Shown piece by piece: positions 48,891 through 57,823 of a DNA stretch of 64,000 nt. Under the pieces are notes generated by a model. That model saw only the letters and a list, made by a program, of their open reading frames with translations. It was not told the origin of the DNA and made no database searches. This DNA comes from Nonomuraea jiangxiensis (GTDB lineage: Bacteria > Actinomycetota > Actinomycetes > Streptosporangiales > Streptosporangiaceae). The stretch is from the NCBI RefSeq assembly GCF_900099965.1, contig NZ_FNDJ01000007.1:1-64000 (forward strand), written 5' to 3'. Numbering within the stretch: position 1 is the stretch's first letter; each line of letters opens with the position of its first letter. Made by a program: the position numbers and the translations under genes.

Positions 48891-49844
48891 CTAGTAGGTC
48901 AGTGGGGCATTCCCCGAGCCGGTCTCACCGATCAGCCGGCGTGCCTCCGCCGCCACGACCCGCGGGGTCTCCATCATCGCCACGTGTCCCGCCGTCGCCA
49001 GCAGCAGCAGTCTGACCTGCCGGAACGTACGCGCGGCCTTGGCCGCCATGGCGGGGCGGACGATGCGGTCGTGCCTGCCGTGCACGATCAGCGTCGGCGC
49101 CCGCACCTGGGCCGCCTGGTGCCAGAGGTTGTCCCGGCCGCGGCGGAAATACTCGGCCACGATGCCGCGGGCCGAGCCGACCATCGCCTCGCCGGCGTAG
49201 GGCAGGTCGTCCCGCCTGCGGAGCTCCTCGATGGCCTCGCGCATGCGCAGCGGGTGCACGCCGTTCGAGTCGGCCCAGACCATCGCATATGAGGCGGTGA
49301 TCCGGTGCTCGGCCGGGACCAGGCGGAGCCTGCTCGCCAGCCATTCACCGAGTACGGGCACCGCGGCGGCGGCCACCCGCACCGGGCCGTACCTGGGGCG
49401 CAGGTCGGGCAGGGCCGGGGAGATGAGGGTGAGGGAGCGGACCAGGTCCGGGCGGGCGGCGGCCACCTTGACGGCGATGGCGCCGCCGAGCGAGTTGCCG
49501 AACAGGTGGGCCGGACCGGTGTATTCAAGCAGCTCCAGCACGGCCTTGGCCTGCCCGGAAACCGAGTAGTCGGCGTCCTTCGGGGCCGGGGAGAAACCGG
49601 CGCCGGGCAGGTCGATGGCGTGGCCGGTGACGACGTCCTTGAGCTCGTCCATGAGGTCGGTCCAGTTGGTGGCCGAACCGGTCAGCCCGTGGACGAAGAC
49701 CGCCTGCTCCCGGGGGCCGGGCCGCTCCAGGAGACCTGCCGGTTCCTGGTGATCTGCCCGTTCCCGAGGGGTCGGACCGGTGGATCGGACGTACACCGAG
49801 CCGAGCATGCGTCCCGGCCAGTGCGGGATCGGCTCTCCTGCCAT
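48891..49844 (-). CDS. Alpha/beta hydrolase
   Basis: A 317-aa hydrolase with oxyanion motif FVHGLTGSATNW, nucleophile Ser in LFGNSLGGAIAV, acid Asp in IVHGRHDRIVRP and catalytic His in TAGHVAMMETP. No signal peptide, so probably cytoplasmic. The start ATG 49844 has GGAGG seven bases upstream. It lies 42 bases before moeZ on the same strand. In mycobacteria a lipase-like gene (lipV) is also found in this neighbourhood. Substrate unknown. Confidence 0.9.
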   Translation of the reverse strand: MAGEPIPHWPGRMLGSVYVRSTGPTPRERADHQEPAGLLERPGPREQAVFVHGLTGSATNWTDLMDELKDVVTGHAIDLPGAGFSPAPKDADYSVSGQAKAVLELLEYTGPAHLFGNSLGGAIAVKVAAARPDLVRSLTLISPALPDLRPRYGPVRVAAAAVPVLGEWLASRLRLVPAEHRITASYAMVWADSNGVHPLRMREAIEELRRRDDLPYAGEAMVGSARGIVAEYFRRGRDNLWHQAAQVRAPTLIVHGRHDRIVRPAMAAKAARTFRQVRLLLLATAGHVAMMETPRVVAAEARRLIGETGSGNAPLTY

Positions 49845-50615
49845 GCTTCAGCCTCCTTCCTCCCTCCACGATAAGCATCGCGCCCGAGCGCCCTGGGCAA
49901 TGGACAATCTGGCCAAAGGGGGGCATATAGGCATGTTCCTCTGCATAGATCCCTAATGGATCTCATCACTGGCCAAGGGTGCGGCAAAGGCTGCCGTTCA
50001 CCGTTTATGGCAGTCACGGCCGGAAAGTATCTCCACCAGCGGTACCCGGCGTGACACCGCGGCCACTCACCGTCAACGGTGAGACAGGCCAGAAATTCGG
50101 GCACGGCCGGGCACCGCGCAATGCAGCCGGCATCTTTCAGGGGGGTGACGCGACGCCATCCCTCCAGACAATGATGGCGCCGCCGCGCCCGAAAACGCAT
50201 CTCGCCGAACATGCCGCTGTGCGCCGGCATGCCATGACGAAATCGACGGCGAGTACGAATGCCGCCGGCCTGACAAGCAGGCCGACCAATGCCGCCGCCA
50301 TGCAGGTGTTCCGTGAACGTACGCGCCTGGAGCGACTCCACAGGCGACGTCCGAAGACTCCACTTATCCGGCGACTCCGATAAAGAACTACGGTCGGGCG
50401 AGACGATCAACGCCACCGCGATCGCCGCACCAATTGTGACACAATCGGACATATCATGCCATTTCATTTGATAGATGTTTAACGCAAGCAATAAGATCGT
50501 TAATGCATAGCAAAATAGGATGATTCCTGTTTGCTCGACCGGTGCCTCGGAAATGACATTCAGCGGATGACTCCTCAGTAGCCGTCCAGGACTTGTTTCG
50601 GAGTAAATCCGGAAA
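49845..50615. other. Long intergenic region with an AT-rich island
   Basis: No credible gene in about 770 bases; the frames here have poor codon structure and no starts with ribosome binding sites. Bases 50430-50540 are markedly AT-rich for this genome. They contain the perfect dyad ATTGTG-A-CACAAT (50433-50445), a possible operator. The hydrolase promoter (left) and the promoter of the secreted protein gene at 50657 (right) should lie here. Confidence 0.5.
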
Positions 50616-50656
50616 CGTCGAGAACGGGGCAACCGATCCTTTAGGGGGAAAACGCA
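50616..50656 (+). promoter_or_regulatory. Conserved 5' leader element, copy 1
   Basis: CGTCGAGAACGGGGCAACCG continues through CCTTTAGGGGGAAAACGCA to the ATG at 50657. It matches the element at 51540-51579 at 38 of 41 aligned positions. It includes the ribosome binding site AGGGGGAA. Conservation extends well upstream of the ribosome binding site, which suggests a shared regulatory leader and not just duplication noise. Confidence 0.65.
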
Positions 50657-51127
50657 ATGCCCGAGCTCAAGAGTGTTATGGCAGGCCTCGCCATCAGTAC
50701 GCTGCTGACCGGCGGCGTGGTCGGCATGGGCGCGACCGCGGCCGGTGCCACCACCCAGTTCACCACCGGTACGTCTGTCCTCGCCAGCGACGGCGACGAC
50801 GACTTCGGCGACGACTTCGGCGGCGACGGCTTCGGTGACATCGTCGACTTCGGCGACTCCGGCCGCCGCAACAACGATGGCATCGGCTTCGGCGGCTTCG
50901 GTGGCTTCGGCGGCCACGGCTTCGGCCACCGCTGCCACCGTGGCGGTTGGGGTGGAGGTGGATGGGGCCGCCGCGGCGGGCACCACGGCGACATCTGCGT
51001 CAACGTCACCAACGACAACATCAACGACACCCGCTCCGACCGGCGTGACTTCAGGCACGACGACCGGCGCGACCACGAGAGGCGCAACTTCAAGAACAAG
51101 CACACCAGGCACCACCACCACCGGTAA
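50657..51127 (+). CDS. Secreted Gly/His/Asp-rich protein, copy 1
   Basis: A 156-aa exported protein. The signal peptide (about 1-31, VMAGLAISTLLTGGVVGM, cleavage near AAGA-TT) is followed by an acidic Gly/Phe/Asp-rich section (DDDFGDDFGGDGFGD), a GFGGFGGFGG block, a Trp/Gly/Arg/His block with two Cys, and a very basic tail ending HHHHR. The region is low-complexity and probably disordered; His and Asp clusters could bind metal. It shares leader and signal peptide with the protein at 51580. Family unknown. Confidence 0.75.
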   Translation: MPELKSVMAGLAISTLLTGGVVGMGATAAGATTQFTTGTSVLASDGDDDFGDDFGGDGFGDIVDFGDSGRRNNDGIGFGGFGGFGGHGFGHRCHRGGWGGGGWGRRGGHHGDICVNVTNDNINDTRSDRRDFRHDDRRDHERRNFKNKHTRHHHHR

Positions 51128-51301
51128 GTCGCAGACTAACCATGTGCTGAGGAAACAGGGATGAGTTCCCGCATCCCCCGCGTGGTCGTTGCTCACGAAG
51201 GCGTGGATTCGACCGGTGGATGTCGGGCTTTCGGGTACGACCCGCGTTCTAGGCGCGGTTCAGCCTGAGATTCATTTCTGCGCGTCTCCACGGCAATTCC
51301 G

Positions 51302-51348
51302 GTGAGGGCCCCGCTGGCAAACCGCCAGCGGGGCCCTCACTGTTTTTT
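51302..51348 (+). terminator. Strong intrinsic terminator
   Basis: GTGAGGGCCCCGCTGGC and GCCAGCGGGGCCCTCAC form a perfect 17-bp stem with a five-base loop, followed by TGTTTTTTT. It ends the transcript of the secreted protein at 50657, 175 bases past its stop, so the 3' untranslated region is long. Confidence 0.95.
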
Positions 51349-51539
51349 TGTCCCAAGTCCGCGCGCCCCTTTCTCCGAGTGCTCCGCGGCTTTATCCCAT
51401 GAACACACCTACTGCTGGGCAAGTCTGAGCAAGTCCGGTTAGTGGGTCATTCACCCGGATATATGCACGGTACGGATGACCCGATAACGGTCGTCTGAGA
51501 CATAACCCGACAAATGGCTATCGGCCACTCGTCGGGGAG

Positions 51540-51579
51540 CGTCGAAAACGGGGCAATCGATCCTTTAGGGGGAAACGCA
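51540..51579 (+). promoter_or_regulatory. Conserved 5' leader element, copy 2
   Basis: CGTCGAAAACGGGGCAATCG continues through CCTTTAGGGGGAAACGCA to the ATG at 51580. It is nearly identical to 50616-50656, with two substitutions and one missing A. Upstream of about 51540 the two loci lose similarity, so the conserved block has a sharp left edge. Confidence 0.65.
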
Positions 51580-51927
51580 ATGCCCAAGCTCAAGAGTGTC
51601 ATCGCAGGCCTCGCCATCAGCACCGCCATGGCCGGCGGAGTGGTCGGCCTGGGCGCCGCGACGACCGCCACCAGTGCCAGCGCCGCTCAGATCAGCACCG
51701 GAACGTCCGTCCTCACCGGCGGCGGCTGCCACCGGCGCCGCTGCGGCTGGGGTGGTGGTGGCTGGGGCGGCCACCGCAGGCACCACAACCGGATTCACAT
51801 CCACATCTTCAACCACAACCTGAACAACAACATCAACGAGAACCGCCGTCACGAGCGTCGCTTCGACCGGTTCGACCGGCGTCACCGCGACGACTTCGAC
51901 TTCGGCGATCGTGAGCGCGACTGGTGA
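51580..51927 (+). CDS. Secreted Gly/His/Arg-rich protein, copy 2
   Basis: A 115-aa exported paralogue of the protein at 50657. The signal peptide (about 1-35, AGLAISTAMAGGVVGLGAA) is nearly the same. The mature part has GGGCHRRRCGWGGGGWGG, a His/Asn-rich stretch (HHNRIHIHIFNHNLNNN) and a charged Arg/Asp tail. It lacks the acidic Gly/Phe section of copy 1. ATG 51580 has AGGGGGAAA upstream. It has its own terminator. Function unknown; two Cys are kept in both copies. Confidence 0.75.
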   Translation: MPKLKSVIAGLAISTAMAGGVVGLGAATTATSASAAQISTGTSVLTGGGCHRRRCGWGGGGWGGHRRHHNRIHIHIFNHNLNNNINENRRHERRFDRFDRRHRDDFDFGDRERDW

Positions 51928-52015
51928 CAGAGCCCACGCGGTGGCGTGAGCTGGTGGCGCCGTTGAGAGCGCCGCTCGGGAGCGCGCTGACGCGCTGAAC
52001 TCCCGGTCACCCGGT

Positions 52016-52086
52016 GAGTGCCCGTATTCGCACGGACGACGTCCTCCGAGCAGGAGCGACGCCCCACCCGGCGGATACGGGCACTC
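52016..52086 (+). terminator. Long-loop terminator
   Basis: GAGTGCCCGTAT (52016-52027) and ATACGGGCACTC (52075-52086) are perfect arms enclosing 47 bases that can fold further (GGACGACGTCC), followed by CTTTTGCC. It lies 90 bases past the second secreted protein gene and before the convergent VirB4-like gene. Confidence 0.65.
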
Positions 52087-52177
52087 CTTTTGCCACGACC
52101 CCCGACTCTCACCGAACAGCACCCCTGACCCACCCGGCTTCCCGCCGGGACCGCCCCCGTCCCCCGTCGCGTCCCGT

Positions 52178-53653
52178 CTAGCGGGTGGTGGGGAGGGACC
52201 AGCGTTTGTTGGTGTCGTTGACCGCCAGCTCGGCCGGCGTGAGGTCGACGTGGACCGGGATGCCCGGCCTGCCACCGACCTTGACCAGGAAGTTCCCCCG
52301 CCCCGGCGGCTCGCCGTCGCGATCGCGGGCACCGTCCCAGCTGGGCGGGGTGGACCAGTCCACGATCATGCGTTGTTCGTGGGCCGACATCCGCACGACC
52401 TGGGTGAGCGTGGCCAGCTCGGCCTCGGGCAACCCGCCACAGATGATCATCCCGGCGCGTTCGGCGAACCCCCGGGCCTTGAGCCGGTCGGCCTCCTCCG
52501 TGAGGGCGAGCAGGTCGCTCATGGTGTGCGTGATCATCGCTTGGCCGACGCCTCTCTGCCTGTTCAGGCGGGTGAGCGCGTCGACCCGGTCGACCAGGCC
52601 GCGCCCGGCCCGCAGTACTCGCCACAACTCGTCCAGCACCACCCAGAAGCGACGCTGCGGTGCCAGCCGGGCGTCCGCCAAAGCATGCGCGGCCTCGATC
52701 GCGCCGAACCCCTCCGACCAGCAGGCCAACAGCACCGCCGCCTGCAACTCCTGGTCGGCCTCATCGATGCCGGAGATGTCGATGCAGGCCCCAGCCGGGT
52801 TGTCCAGCCGGATCGGGGTGGTGGTGGCCCGGGCGAAGGTGTCCCCGAGCGGCCCGTCCAGCAGCCCGAGCAGCGAGGCGTGCAGGGGATCGACGACCTG
52901 CCGATAGCGCTCGTCACTGCCGCGGGCCAGGGTGACCGCCCGCACCGGGTCGGGTCCCGCGTCGATGACCTGGATCAGGTCGGGCAGGATCGGTACGCCG
53001 TGGTGGCGCTCGTCCAGCACCCGCAGGGCCGCCGACAGTACGGTCCGCTCGGTGTCGGCCACGGGCCGGCCGCGCACGATGGTGATCAGGGCGGCGACGG
53101 CGTTGAGCCGCCTGCCGTGCGCGTCGGCCAGCAGCCGCTCGCGGTCCAGGCCGGACAGCCGCGCGGCGGCGGCGCCGACCTCGCCGGGGTCCAGCACGTT
53201 GAGCGCGCCGAGCCCACGGCCGAGCTTGATGATCTGCCCTCCCATGGCGGCGATCAGATCGGTGTAGTCGGGCTTGAGATCGCCCAGCACCAGCGGGATC
53301 ACGCCGTAGCCGGCCAGGCCGACGACCTGGCGGCGTACCAGGGTGGACTTGCCCAGCCCCGGCTTGCCGAGGACGAGCTCGGACGGGTTGTGGATCAGTC
53401 CGGCGCGGGCGAACCACGAGATCGGGTCGCAGCACAGGGTCGCGCCGCCGGTCAGCTCGCGCCCGAGCGGCACGCCGATCGCCGGCGTGCTGAACCCGAC
53501 CCCGAACGGCCACAACCCGCACACCTGGACGGTGGTGCCGCGCCATTCCGGCGGCGCCTCCACGTACGGTACGCGGCCACCGCCACGACCGCCGTACCCG
53601 CGCGCGCCGAGCCGTCGGCCGGAGGGCGAGGAGGAGTGGGTCGCACCTGGCAT
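52178..53653 (-). CDS. VirB4/TraC-like ATPase of a type IV secretion-like block
   Basis: A 491-aa P-loop ATPase. Walker A LVLGKPGLGKSTLVRR is followed by Walker B FWVVLDELWRVLRAG and a sensor region GQAMITHTMSDLLAL. The arrangement matches VirB4-type motors that power conjugation, shorter than the usual 800 aa, which is typical of the actinobacterial ATP-binding protein found with SCO6880-like genes. ATG 53653 is the likely start, with GGAG 11 bases upstream. Last gene of a five-gene leftward operon, 76 bases after the previous stop. Confidence 0.85.
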   Translation of the reverse strand: MPGATHSSSPSGRRLGARGYGGRGGGRVPYVEAPPEWRGTTVQVCGLWPFGVGFSTPAIGVPLGRELTGGATLCCDPISWFARAGLIHNPSELVLGKPGLGKSTLVRRQVVGLAGYGVIPLVLGDLKPDYTDLIAAMGGQIIKLGRGLGALNVLDPGEVGAAAARLSGLDRERLLADAHGRRLNAVAALITIVRGRPVADTERTVLSAALRVLDERHHGVPILPDLIQVIDAGPDPVRAVTLARGSDERYRQVVDPLHASLLGLLDGPLGDTFARATTTPIRLDNPAGACIDISGIDEADQELQAAVLLACWSEGFGAIEAAHALADARLAPQRRFWVVLDELWRVLRAGRGLVDRVDALTRLNRQRGVGQAMITHTMSDLLALTEEADRLKARGFAERAGMIICGGLPEAELATLTQVVRMSAHEQRMIVDWSTPPSWDGARDRDGEPPGRGNFLVKVGGRPGIPVHVDLTPAELAVNDTNKRWSLPTTR

Positions 53654-53729
53654 GATCGTCAGCTCCAGACTGGGTCTCTTCCGCGCCGCGGACAAGGTGA
53701 CGCGAGTCCTTGGTCCCGTGCCGGGGAGG

Positions 53730-55226
53730 TCAGATCGTCTCCCTGACGAATGCGGGGATCCGCAGGTGGTCGGGCAGGACCAGGCCGAGGGGCAGCGCGG
53801 CGGCGAAGGCGGCGGCCTGGGCGCCGTACATGCGGCGCAGCCGTACCCGGGCCGAGGGGGCGAGGGTGTCGATCGCGGCGGCGGCCGCGGGCAGGTCCGC
53901 CGGCTGCGGGACGGTGGCGGTGACGAGCATGGCGAAACGCACCAGACCAGCGCCCTTGGCCTCCTCGCGGGCGCTCTGGTCGGCGGCGGCCACCGCCACG
54001 GTGTCGCGGGCGGCGGCGTTGGCGCCGCCGAGGCGGAAGCGGGCGTCCTTGCGGTCGCGTTCGACCAGGCGGGCGGCCCCGGCCGGGTCGTAGGGCCGGT
54101 ACAGCAGGGAGACACGCTTGCGGGCGATGTCGCGGTGCGGTGCGAGCAGGTCGGTGAGCACCGGCGAGAGGACCTCGCCCCTGGGGGCTTCGCTCATCCC
54201 CCAGGTGACGGAGATCCCGGAGTCGTGCCGGTAGTGGTCCCAGGCCTCCTGGGCGGCGGCCGGGCCGACCTGGTCCCAGGACTGGGCGGGTGACACGCCC
54301 TCCGAGCGGGCCGCGTCCAGCAGCCGCCGGCTGTCGGGATCGTAGGCGACGCGGATCGCCTCGGCGATCTCGGCGCTGGTCATGGGCCGGGCGACGCCGG
54401 CGCCGGCCATGCCGAGCCCGGCGGTCAGGCCGGGCAATCGGGTGGCGATCTCGCGGGTCACGGCCTCGGTGGTACGGGGGCGTCCGCCGCCGCGTGCGTT
54501 CGCCGCGTAGGTGACGGCTATCCGGGTGAAGACCTGCGCGGATCCGGCGGGGTAGGTGCGTACGACGTCGTTCAGGACGGCCGCCGCCAGCTCGGGGGCG
54601 TCGGGTGAGAGGTTGCCTGCGACCTCGCGCTGGAGCCGGGTGCCGAGGTCGGGCGCTGTCTCGATGGTGACGGTGGCGGCCACCAGGGACGGCTCGTAGG
54701 CCAGGCCGGCCAGCCACTGGCCCCAGTGCGCCACCCAGGTGTCGACCTGGTCGGCGTCGACCAGCGCGGCCCCGTCAGCGGACGCCTCGAACACCGCGGT
54801 GTGATGACCGGTCGTCGGCACGACGATCAGGCCGAACTCGCGCTCGCAGGAGTCGGTGGCGTCCACGACGTACGAGCATGCGGCCAGGCCGGGCAGCTGG
54901 AAGGAGCCGGCGTGGGCGAAGCCGAGCGGCCCGGACCGGTACAGGTGCCGGCCTCTGCCGCGGCCGCGCAGCCAGGACAGGCGGGCGGTCGCGGTCTGCA
55001 GGCCGGTACGTCCGTGCCGGTCGCGCAGCAGCAGCATCGGCGCCAGTACGAAGGCGAGGGCCGCGGCGAGAACGAGTGCGGCCCGCAGCGAGACCATCGT
55101 GGTGATCACGCAGGCCACCAGCCCTCCCAGCAGCAGCAAGGTGCCCATCAGGCCCAGCTCGCCGATACCGGGGCTGGTGGGGCGGCGCCAGTTGCCGTAG
55201 GTGCGCTCGGACTCAGCGGTCGCCAT
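53730..55226 (-). CDS. SCO6880-family membrane protein of the secretion block
   Basis: A 498-aa protein with two membrane spans near the N-terminus (about 23-65) and a long soluble domain. It resembles proteins named SCO6880 family in actinobacteria, which accompany VirB4-like ATPases; the two may represent the halves of one VirB3-VirB4-like unit. ATG 55226 has an excellent AAGGAGGA four bases upstream. Overlaps the previous gene by 14 bases. Role in conjugation is inferred from company. Confidence 0.8.
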   Translation of the reverse strand: MATAESERTYGNWRRPTSPGIGELGLMGTLLLLGGLVACVITTMVSLRAALVLAAALAFVLAPMLLLRDRHGRTGLQTATARLSWLRGRGRGRHLYRSGPLGFAHAGSFQLPGLAACSYVVDATDSCEREFGLIVVPTTGHHTAVFEASADGAALVDADQVDTWVAHWGQWLAGLAYEPSLVAATVTIETAPDLGTRLQREVAGNLSPDAPELAAAVLNDVVRTYPAGSAQVFTRIAVTYAANARGGGRPRTTEAVTREIATRLPGLTAGLGMAGAGVARPMTSAEIAEAIRVAYDPDSRRLLDAARSEGVSPAQSWDQVGPAAAQEAWDHYRHDSGISVTWGMSEAPRGEVLSPVLTDLLAPHRDIARKRVSLLYRPYDPAGAARLVERDRKDARFRLGGANAAARDTVAVAAADQSAREEAKGAGLVRFAMLVTATVPQPADLPAAAAAIDTLAPSARVRLRRMYGAQAAAFAAALPLGLVLPDHLRIPAFVRETI

Positions 55227-56577
55227 CCGGTCCTCCTTGTCGTCGGGGTGACTGGGTGCTGCCGTCGGCACGGCGGTACGTCGCGCCGGCCCTGGTGGTC
55301 GTCTGGTTGGTGGCCGTCGGATTGACGGTCGCCGCGTTGGCGGTCGCCGGGTCGGTGGCCGTCGGGTCGGTGGCCGTCCGGTTGACGGTCATCGCGTTAG
55401 TGGTCGACGCATTAGTGGTCGCCGCGTTGGCAGTCGCCGGGTTGGCGGGAGCGGCTGCCGCGAGCCCGGGGTCGCGATCCGTGGCGTTGGCCAGGGGGTC
55501 TGGGGCGGGTGCGGTGGTGCGTGCGCCGCAGGGTCCGGCGGGGGTGCCGCCTCTGCCCGCGTCCGCGCCGGGGGCGGCGGAGTGGCTCCAGCCCGAGGCG
55601 GGCAGGACCCGGGCTCCGGTGGCGACGCCCGTACCGAACGTGGCGGCACCGGAACCGCCCCCGCCGGAGCCGACAGTACTGATCGCCGGGGCCAGCAGCC
55701 GCATCAGCGCGGGCAGCGCCACGACCGCCAGGGCGATCACCACCAGGCCGGACATCTGCGCCAGCTCGGAGGCGGGGGTGCCCATCGCCAGGAAGGCATA
55801 GCTGTAGACCGTCGCGGCGGCGGGTTTGTACAGGGCGAAGGCGAGCCCCCAGACCGCGATGCGGGTCAGCCAGGTGCGCCCCGCCTGAGTACCGCTCAGG
55901 GCGGCCGCCATCGGCAGCAGGCCGGTCAGCAGCCCGAGCAGGGCGACGCGCGCCAGCATCAGCATGATCTGCAGGACGCAGGAGATGATCGAGACGAACG
56001 CCAGGATGATCATCAGGCCGGGAGGCAGCGTCAGGGTCTGGAAACCGGCCAGCCGGGTGATCGCGCCGGTGAAGTCACCGCCGTCGAGCGCCTGGCCGAC
56101 GATCCAGGTGGAATAGGCGTCCCCGGCCTCGACCAGCAGCGACATCGCCGCCGTCGCGCAGCCGGTGACCACTGTCAGGGTCAGCAGGCCCGCCGTGGCC
56201 CGTATCGCGGGCTCGGCCCGCCGCCGCAGGGCGAGCTGTCCCGCGGCGATGATCAGCCCCAGGACCGCCAGAAGGCCGACGTACCAGTGCGTACGCTCCT
56301 GCAGCCAGGCCACCGGGCCGACGCTGTCGGACAGAGGCGGTGCCGGCGTGCGCGCCCAGAAGCCGGCCATCATGCTCAGGACCTTGACCTGGGCCTCCTG
56401 CAGCGCCGCGGCGAGCTCGTCGAGCATCCCGCCGGCGGCGACACTCTCGGCGGCGCCGCCGACCCCCGCGCAGATCGCGTCGGCCCCGGGCAGGTCGCAC
56501 AGGCCCGTGCCCCGCGGCGGGTCCGGCGTGCCCGGGGCAAGGGGCATCGCGGCCGTCGCCGACCTCACCGCGATCAC
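55213..56577 (-). CDS. TrbL/VirB6-like multispanning protein
   Basis: A 454-aa membrane protein with a signal-like N-terminus, an external segment, and about six membrane spans between residues 100 and 320 (for example LLAVLGLIIAAGQLAL, LARVALLGLLTGLLPMAAAL). This is the layout of TrbL/VirB6 inner-membrane channel components. The C-terminal 130 residues are low-complexity and contain Asn-Ala-Thr repeats. GTG 56577 overlaps the previous stop (GTGTGA). Part of the leftward operon. Confidence 0.8.
   Translation of the reverse strand: MIAVRSATAAMPLAPGTPDPPRGTGLCDLPGADAICAGVGGAAESVAAGGMLDELAAALQEAQVKVLSMMAGFWARTPAPPLSDSVGPVAWLQERTHWYVGLLAVLGLIIAAGQLALRRRAEPAIRATAGLLTLTVVTGCATAAMSLLVEAGDAYSTWIVGQALDGGDFTGAITRLAGFQTLTLPPGLMIILAFVSIISCVLQIMLMLARVALLGLLTGLLPMAAALSGTQAGRTWLTRIAVWGLAFALYKPAAATVYSYAFLAMGTPASELAQMSGLVVIALAVVALPALMRLLAPAISTVGSGGGGSGAATFGTGVATGARVLPASGWSHSAAPGADAGRGGTPAGPCGARTTAPAPDPLANATDRDPGLAAAAPANPATANAATTNASTTNAMTVNRTATDPTATDPATANAATVNPTATNQTTTRAGATYRRADGSTQSPRRQGGPDGDR
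55300..55450. repeat. 15-bp-type repeats encoding Asn-Ala-Thr runs
   Basis: Imperfect repeats of GTCGCCGCGTTGGCG-like units encode NAATTNASTTNAM and TDPTATDPATANAAT runs at the C-terminus of the TrbL-like protein. Unit length is a multiple of 15 bases, so the frame is kept. Confidence 0.65.
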
Positions 56578-57536
56578 ACCCCGCCCCACGGCACGAACCC
56601 CGCCAGCGAGCTCACCGCCTGCAGACTCGGACTGATCGACCCGTCGGGCTGCAACCGCAGCCGCCAGTCGTCCCCGCTCCACGCCACGGTGACGGTGTTG
56701 ACCTGGAGCTGCCCCGTGGCCGCGAAACGGGAGACGAGCTGGACGGTGGCCACGTCAGGCGTGTACGAGGCGATCGCGAAGGCGGCCAGTTGCCCGTAGC
56801 CGCCGGCGGCCCGGCCGGTGTCGGCCCGCACTTGAGCCCGCTGGGCGACGTAGGCGTCCCGGCCGGGGCCGGGCATCACCTGCGACTCGACGACGCGCCG
56901 CCAGTCGTCGGCCAGGACGAACCTCGTGGCGATCTGCCAGGCGGCGATCAGCGCGCCGGTCGGCGTCCGGGCGAAGCAGCGGTGCACGTCCGCCTCGTGG
57001 CGGTGCGGGCCGTGCTCGCGGGAGGCGGGTTCGGCGACCCCGTGGAACACCGTCCACGCCACGTCCGCCGGCGGCCGCGTCGGCAGCGCCTGGGAAGCCG
57101 CCTCGGCAGTGGCCGGACACTGCCCCGGCCCCGGGGTGGACGGCGTGTCCGACAAGATCGGCAGTGCAGCCGGTGAGGCCGATGCCGACGGCGGCCCGGT
57201 CGAACCGGAGGAAGCGGGTGGCAGCCCGGACGAAGCCGATGGCAGCGGCCGATCGGCGGTCGAGTCGCGGTCGGGCCGCACGAGCACGACCACGGCCAGA
57301 ACCGCCAGCGGAGCCACGAAGACAACGGCCGCCCAGAACGCCGGGCCACGCGAAAGCCCGGGACCACGCGAGGACCTATGAGCACGCGAAAGCCCAGAAC
57401 CACGGGAAGGCCCAGAACCGCGCGAAAGCCCAGGACCACGTGAGGACACCGGATCGCTCGAAGGCGCCGGGCCGGCCGAGGGTCCTGAGGTGGTGGAGGC
57501 CGGTGGTTCGGGGGATCGTGGGCTGGTCGGTGTCAT
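56574..57536 (-). CDS. TcpC/VirB8-like membrane protein
   Basis: A 320-aa protein with a Ser/Pro/Arg/Gly-rich cytoplasmic N-terminus (about 65 residues, containing SRGPGLSRG repeats), one membrane span (AAVVFVAPLAVLAVVVLV), a Pro/Ser linker and a C-terminal domain with the pattern of NTF2-like VirB8/TcpC domains (TPDVATVQLVSRF, TVTVAWSGDDWRLRL). ATG 57536 overlaps the previous stop (ATGA). The assignment rests on topology and gene order. Confidence 0.7.
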   Translation of the reverse strand: MTPTSPRSPEPPASTTSGPSAGPAPSSDPVSSRGPGLSRGSGPSRGSGLSRAHRSSRGPGLSRGPAFWAAVVFVAPLAVLAVVVLVRPDRDSTADRPLPSASSGLPPASSGSTGPPSASASPAALPILSDTPSTPGPGQCPATAEAASQALPTRPPADVAWTVFHGVAEPASREHGPHRHEADVHRCFARTPTGALIAAWQIATRFVLADDWRRVVESQVMPGPGRDAYVAQRAQVRADTGRAAGGYGQLAAFAIASYTPDVATVQLVSRFAATGQLQVNTVTVAWSGDDWRLRLQPDGSISPSLQAVSSLAGFVPWGGV

Positions 57537-57823
57537 GACAGCAGGGCGCCCACCAGGCCGGAGGCCGAACCGAGGAGCACACAGGCGGCCATCACCCACG
57601 CCAGCCCCGCCGCGTGCCGGCCGCCCTCCCCGCGGTGATGGACCAGGGCCATCCGGGCGGCCACGCCCATCACCCCGGCCACGCACGCCCCGGTCGCGAT
57701 CCACGCCGCCCAGCCCAGCGCCGTCAACAGCTTCTCCGATCCGGGTGGCGGCGTTCCCATGCCCGGATCCGGCACCGTCGCGACGCCGGTGACCAGGAAC
57801 AGATCAGACAGAAAATGCGTCAT
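57533..57823 (-). CDS. Small two-helix membrane protein of the secretion block, 96 aa
   Basis: The first gene of the leftward block. It has two membrane spans (about 33-56 and 76-94) around a short basic loop (HHRGEGGRHA), the layout of VirB2/PrgI-like or TcpE-like small components. ATG 57823 has GGAGGG close upstream. Its stop overlaps the start of the TcpC-like gene. Family assignment is not certain. Confidence 0.7.
   Translation of the reverse strand: MTHFLSDLFLVTGVATVPDPGMGTPPPGSEKLLTALGWAAWIATGACVAGVMGVAARMALVHHRGEGGRHAAGLAWVMAACVLLGSASGLVGALLS

Noticed and set aside
49979..50383. 134-residue open frame in the long spacer
   Set aside because: No ribosome binding site, irregular codon use and no similarity pattern; treated as noise.
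49682..51196. 504-residue minus-strand frame across the hydrolase start and secreted protein 1
   Set aside because: Spans real genes on both strands and has composition mirroring their repeats.
50616..51579. Conserved leader considered as an ECF sigma promoter pair
   Set aside because: CGTCGA occurs in both, but no GGAAC-type -35 lies at the right distance in either copy.
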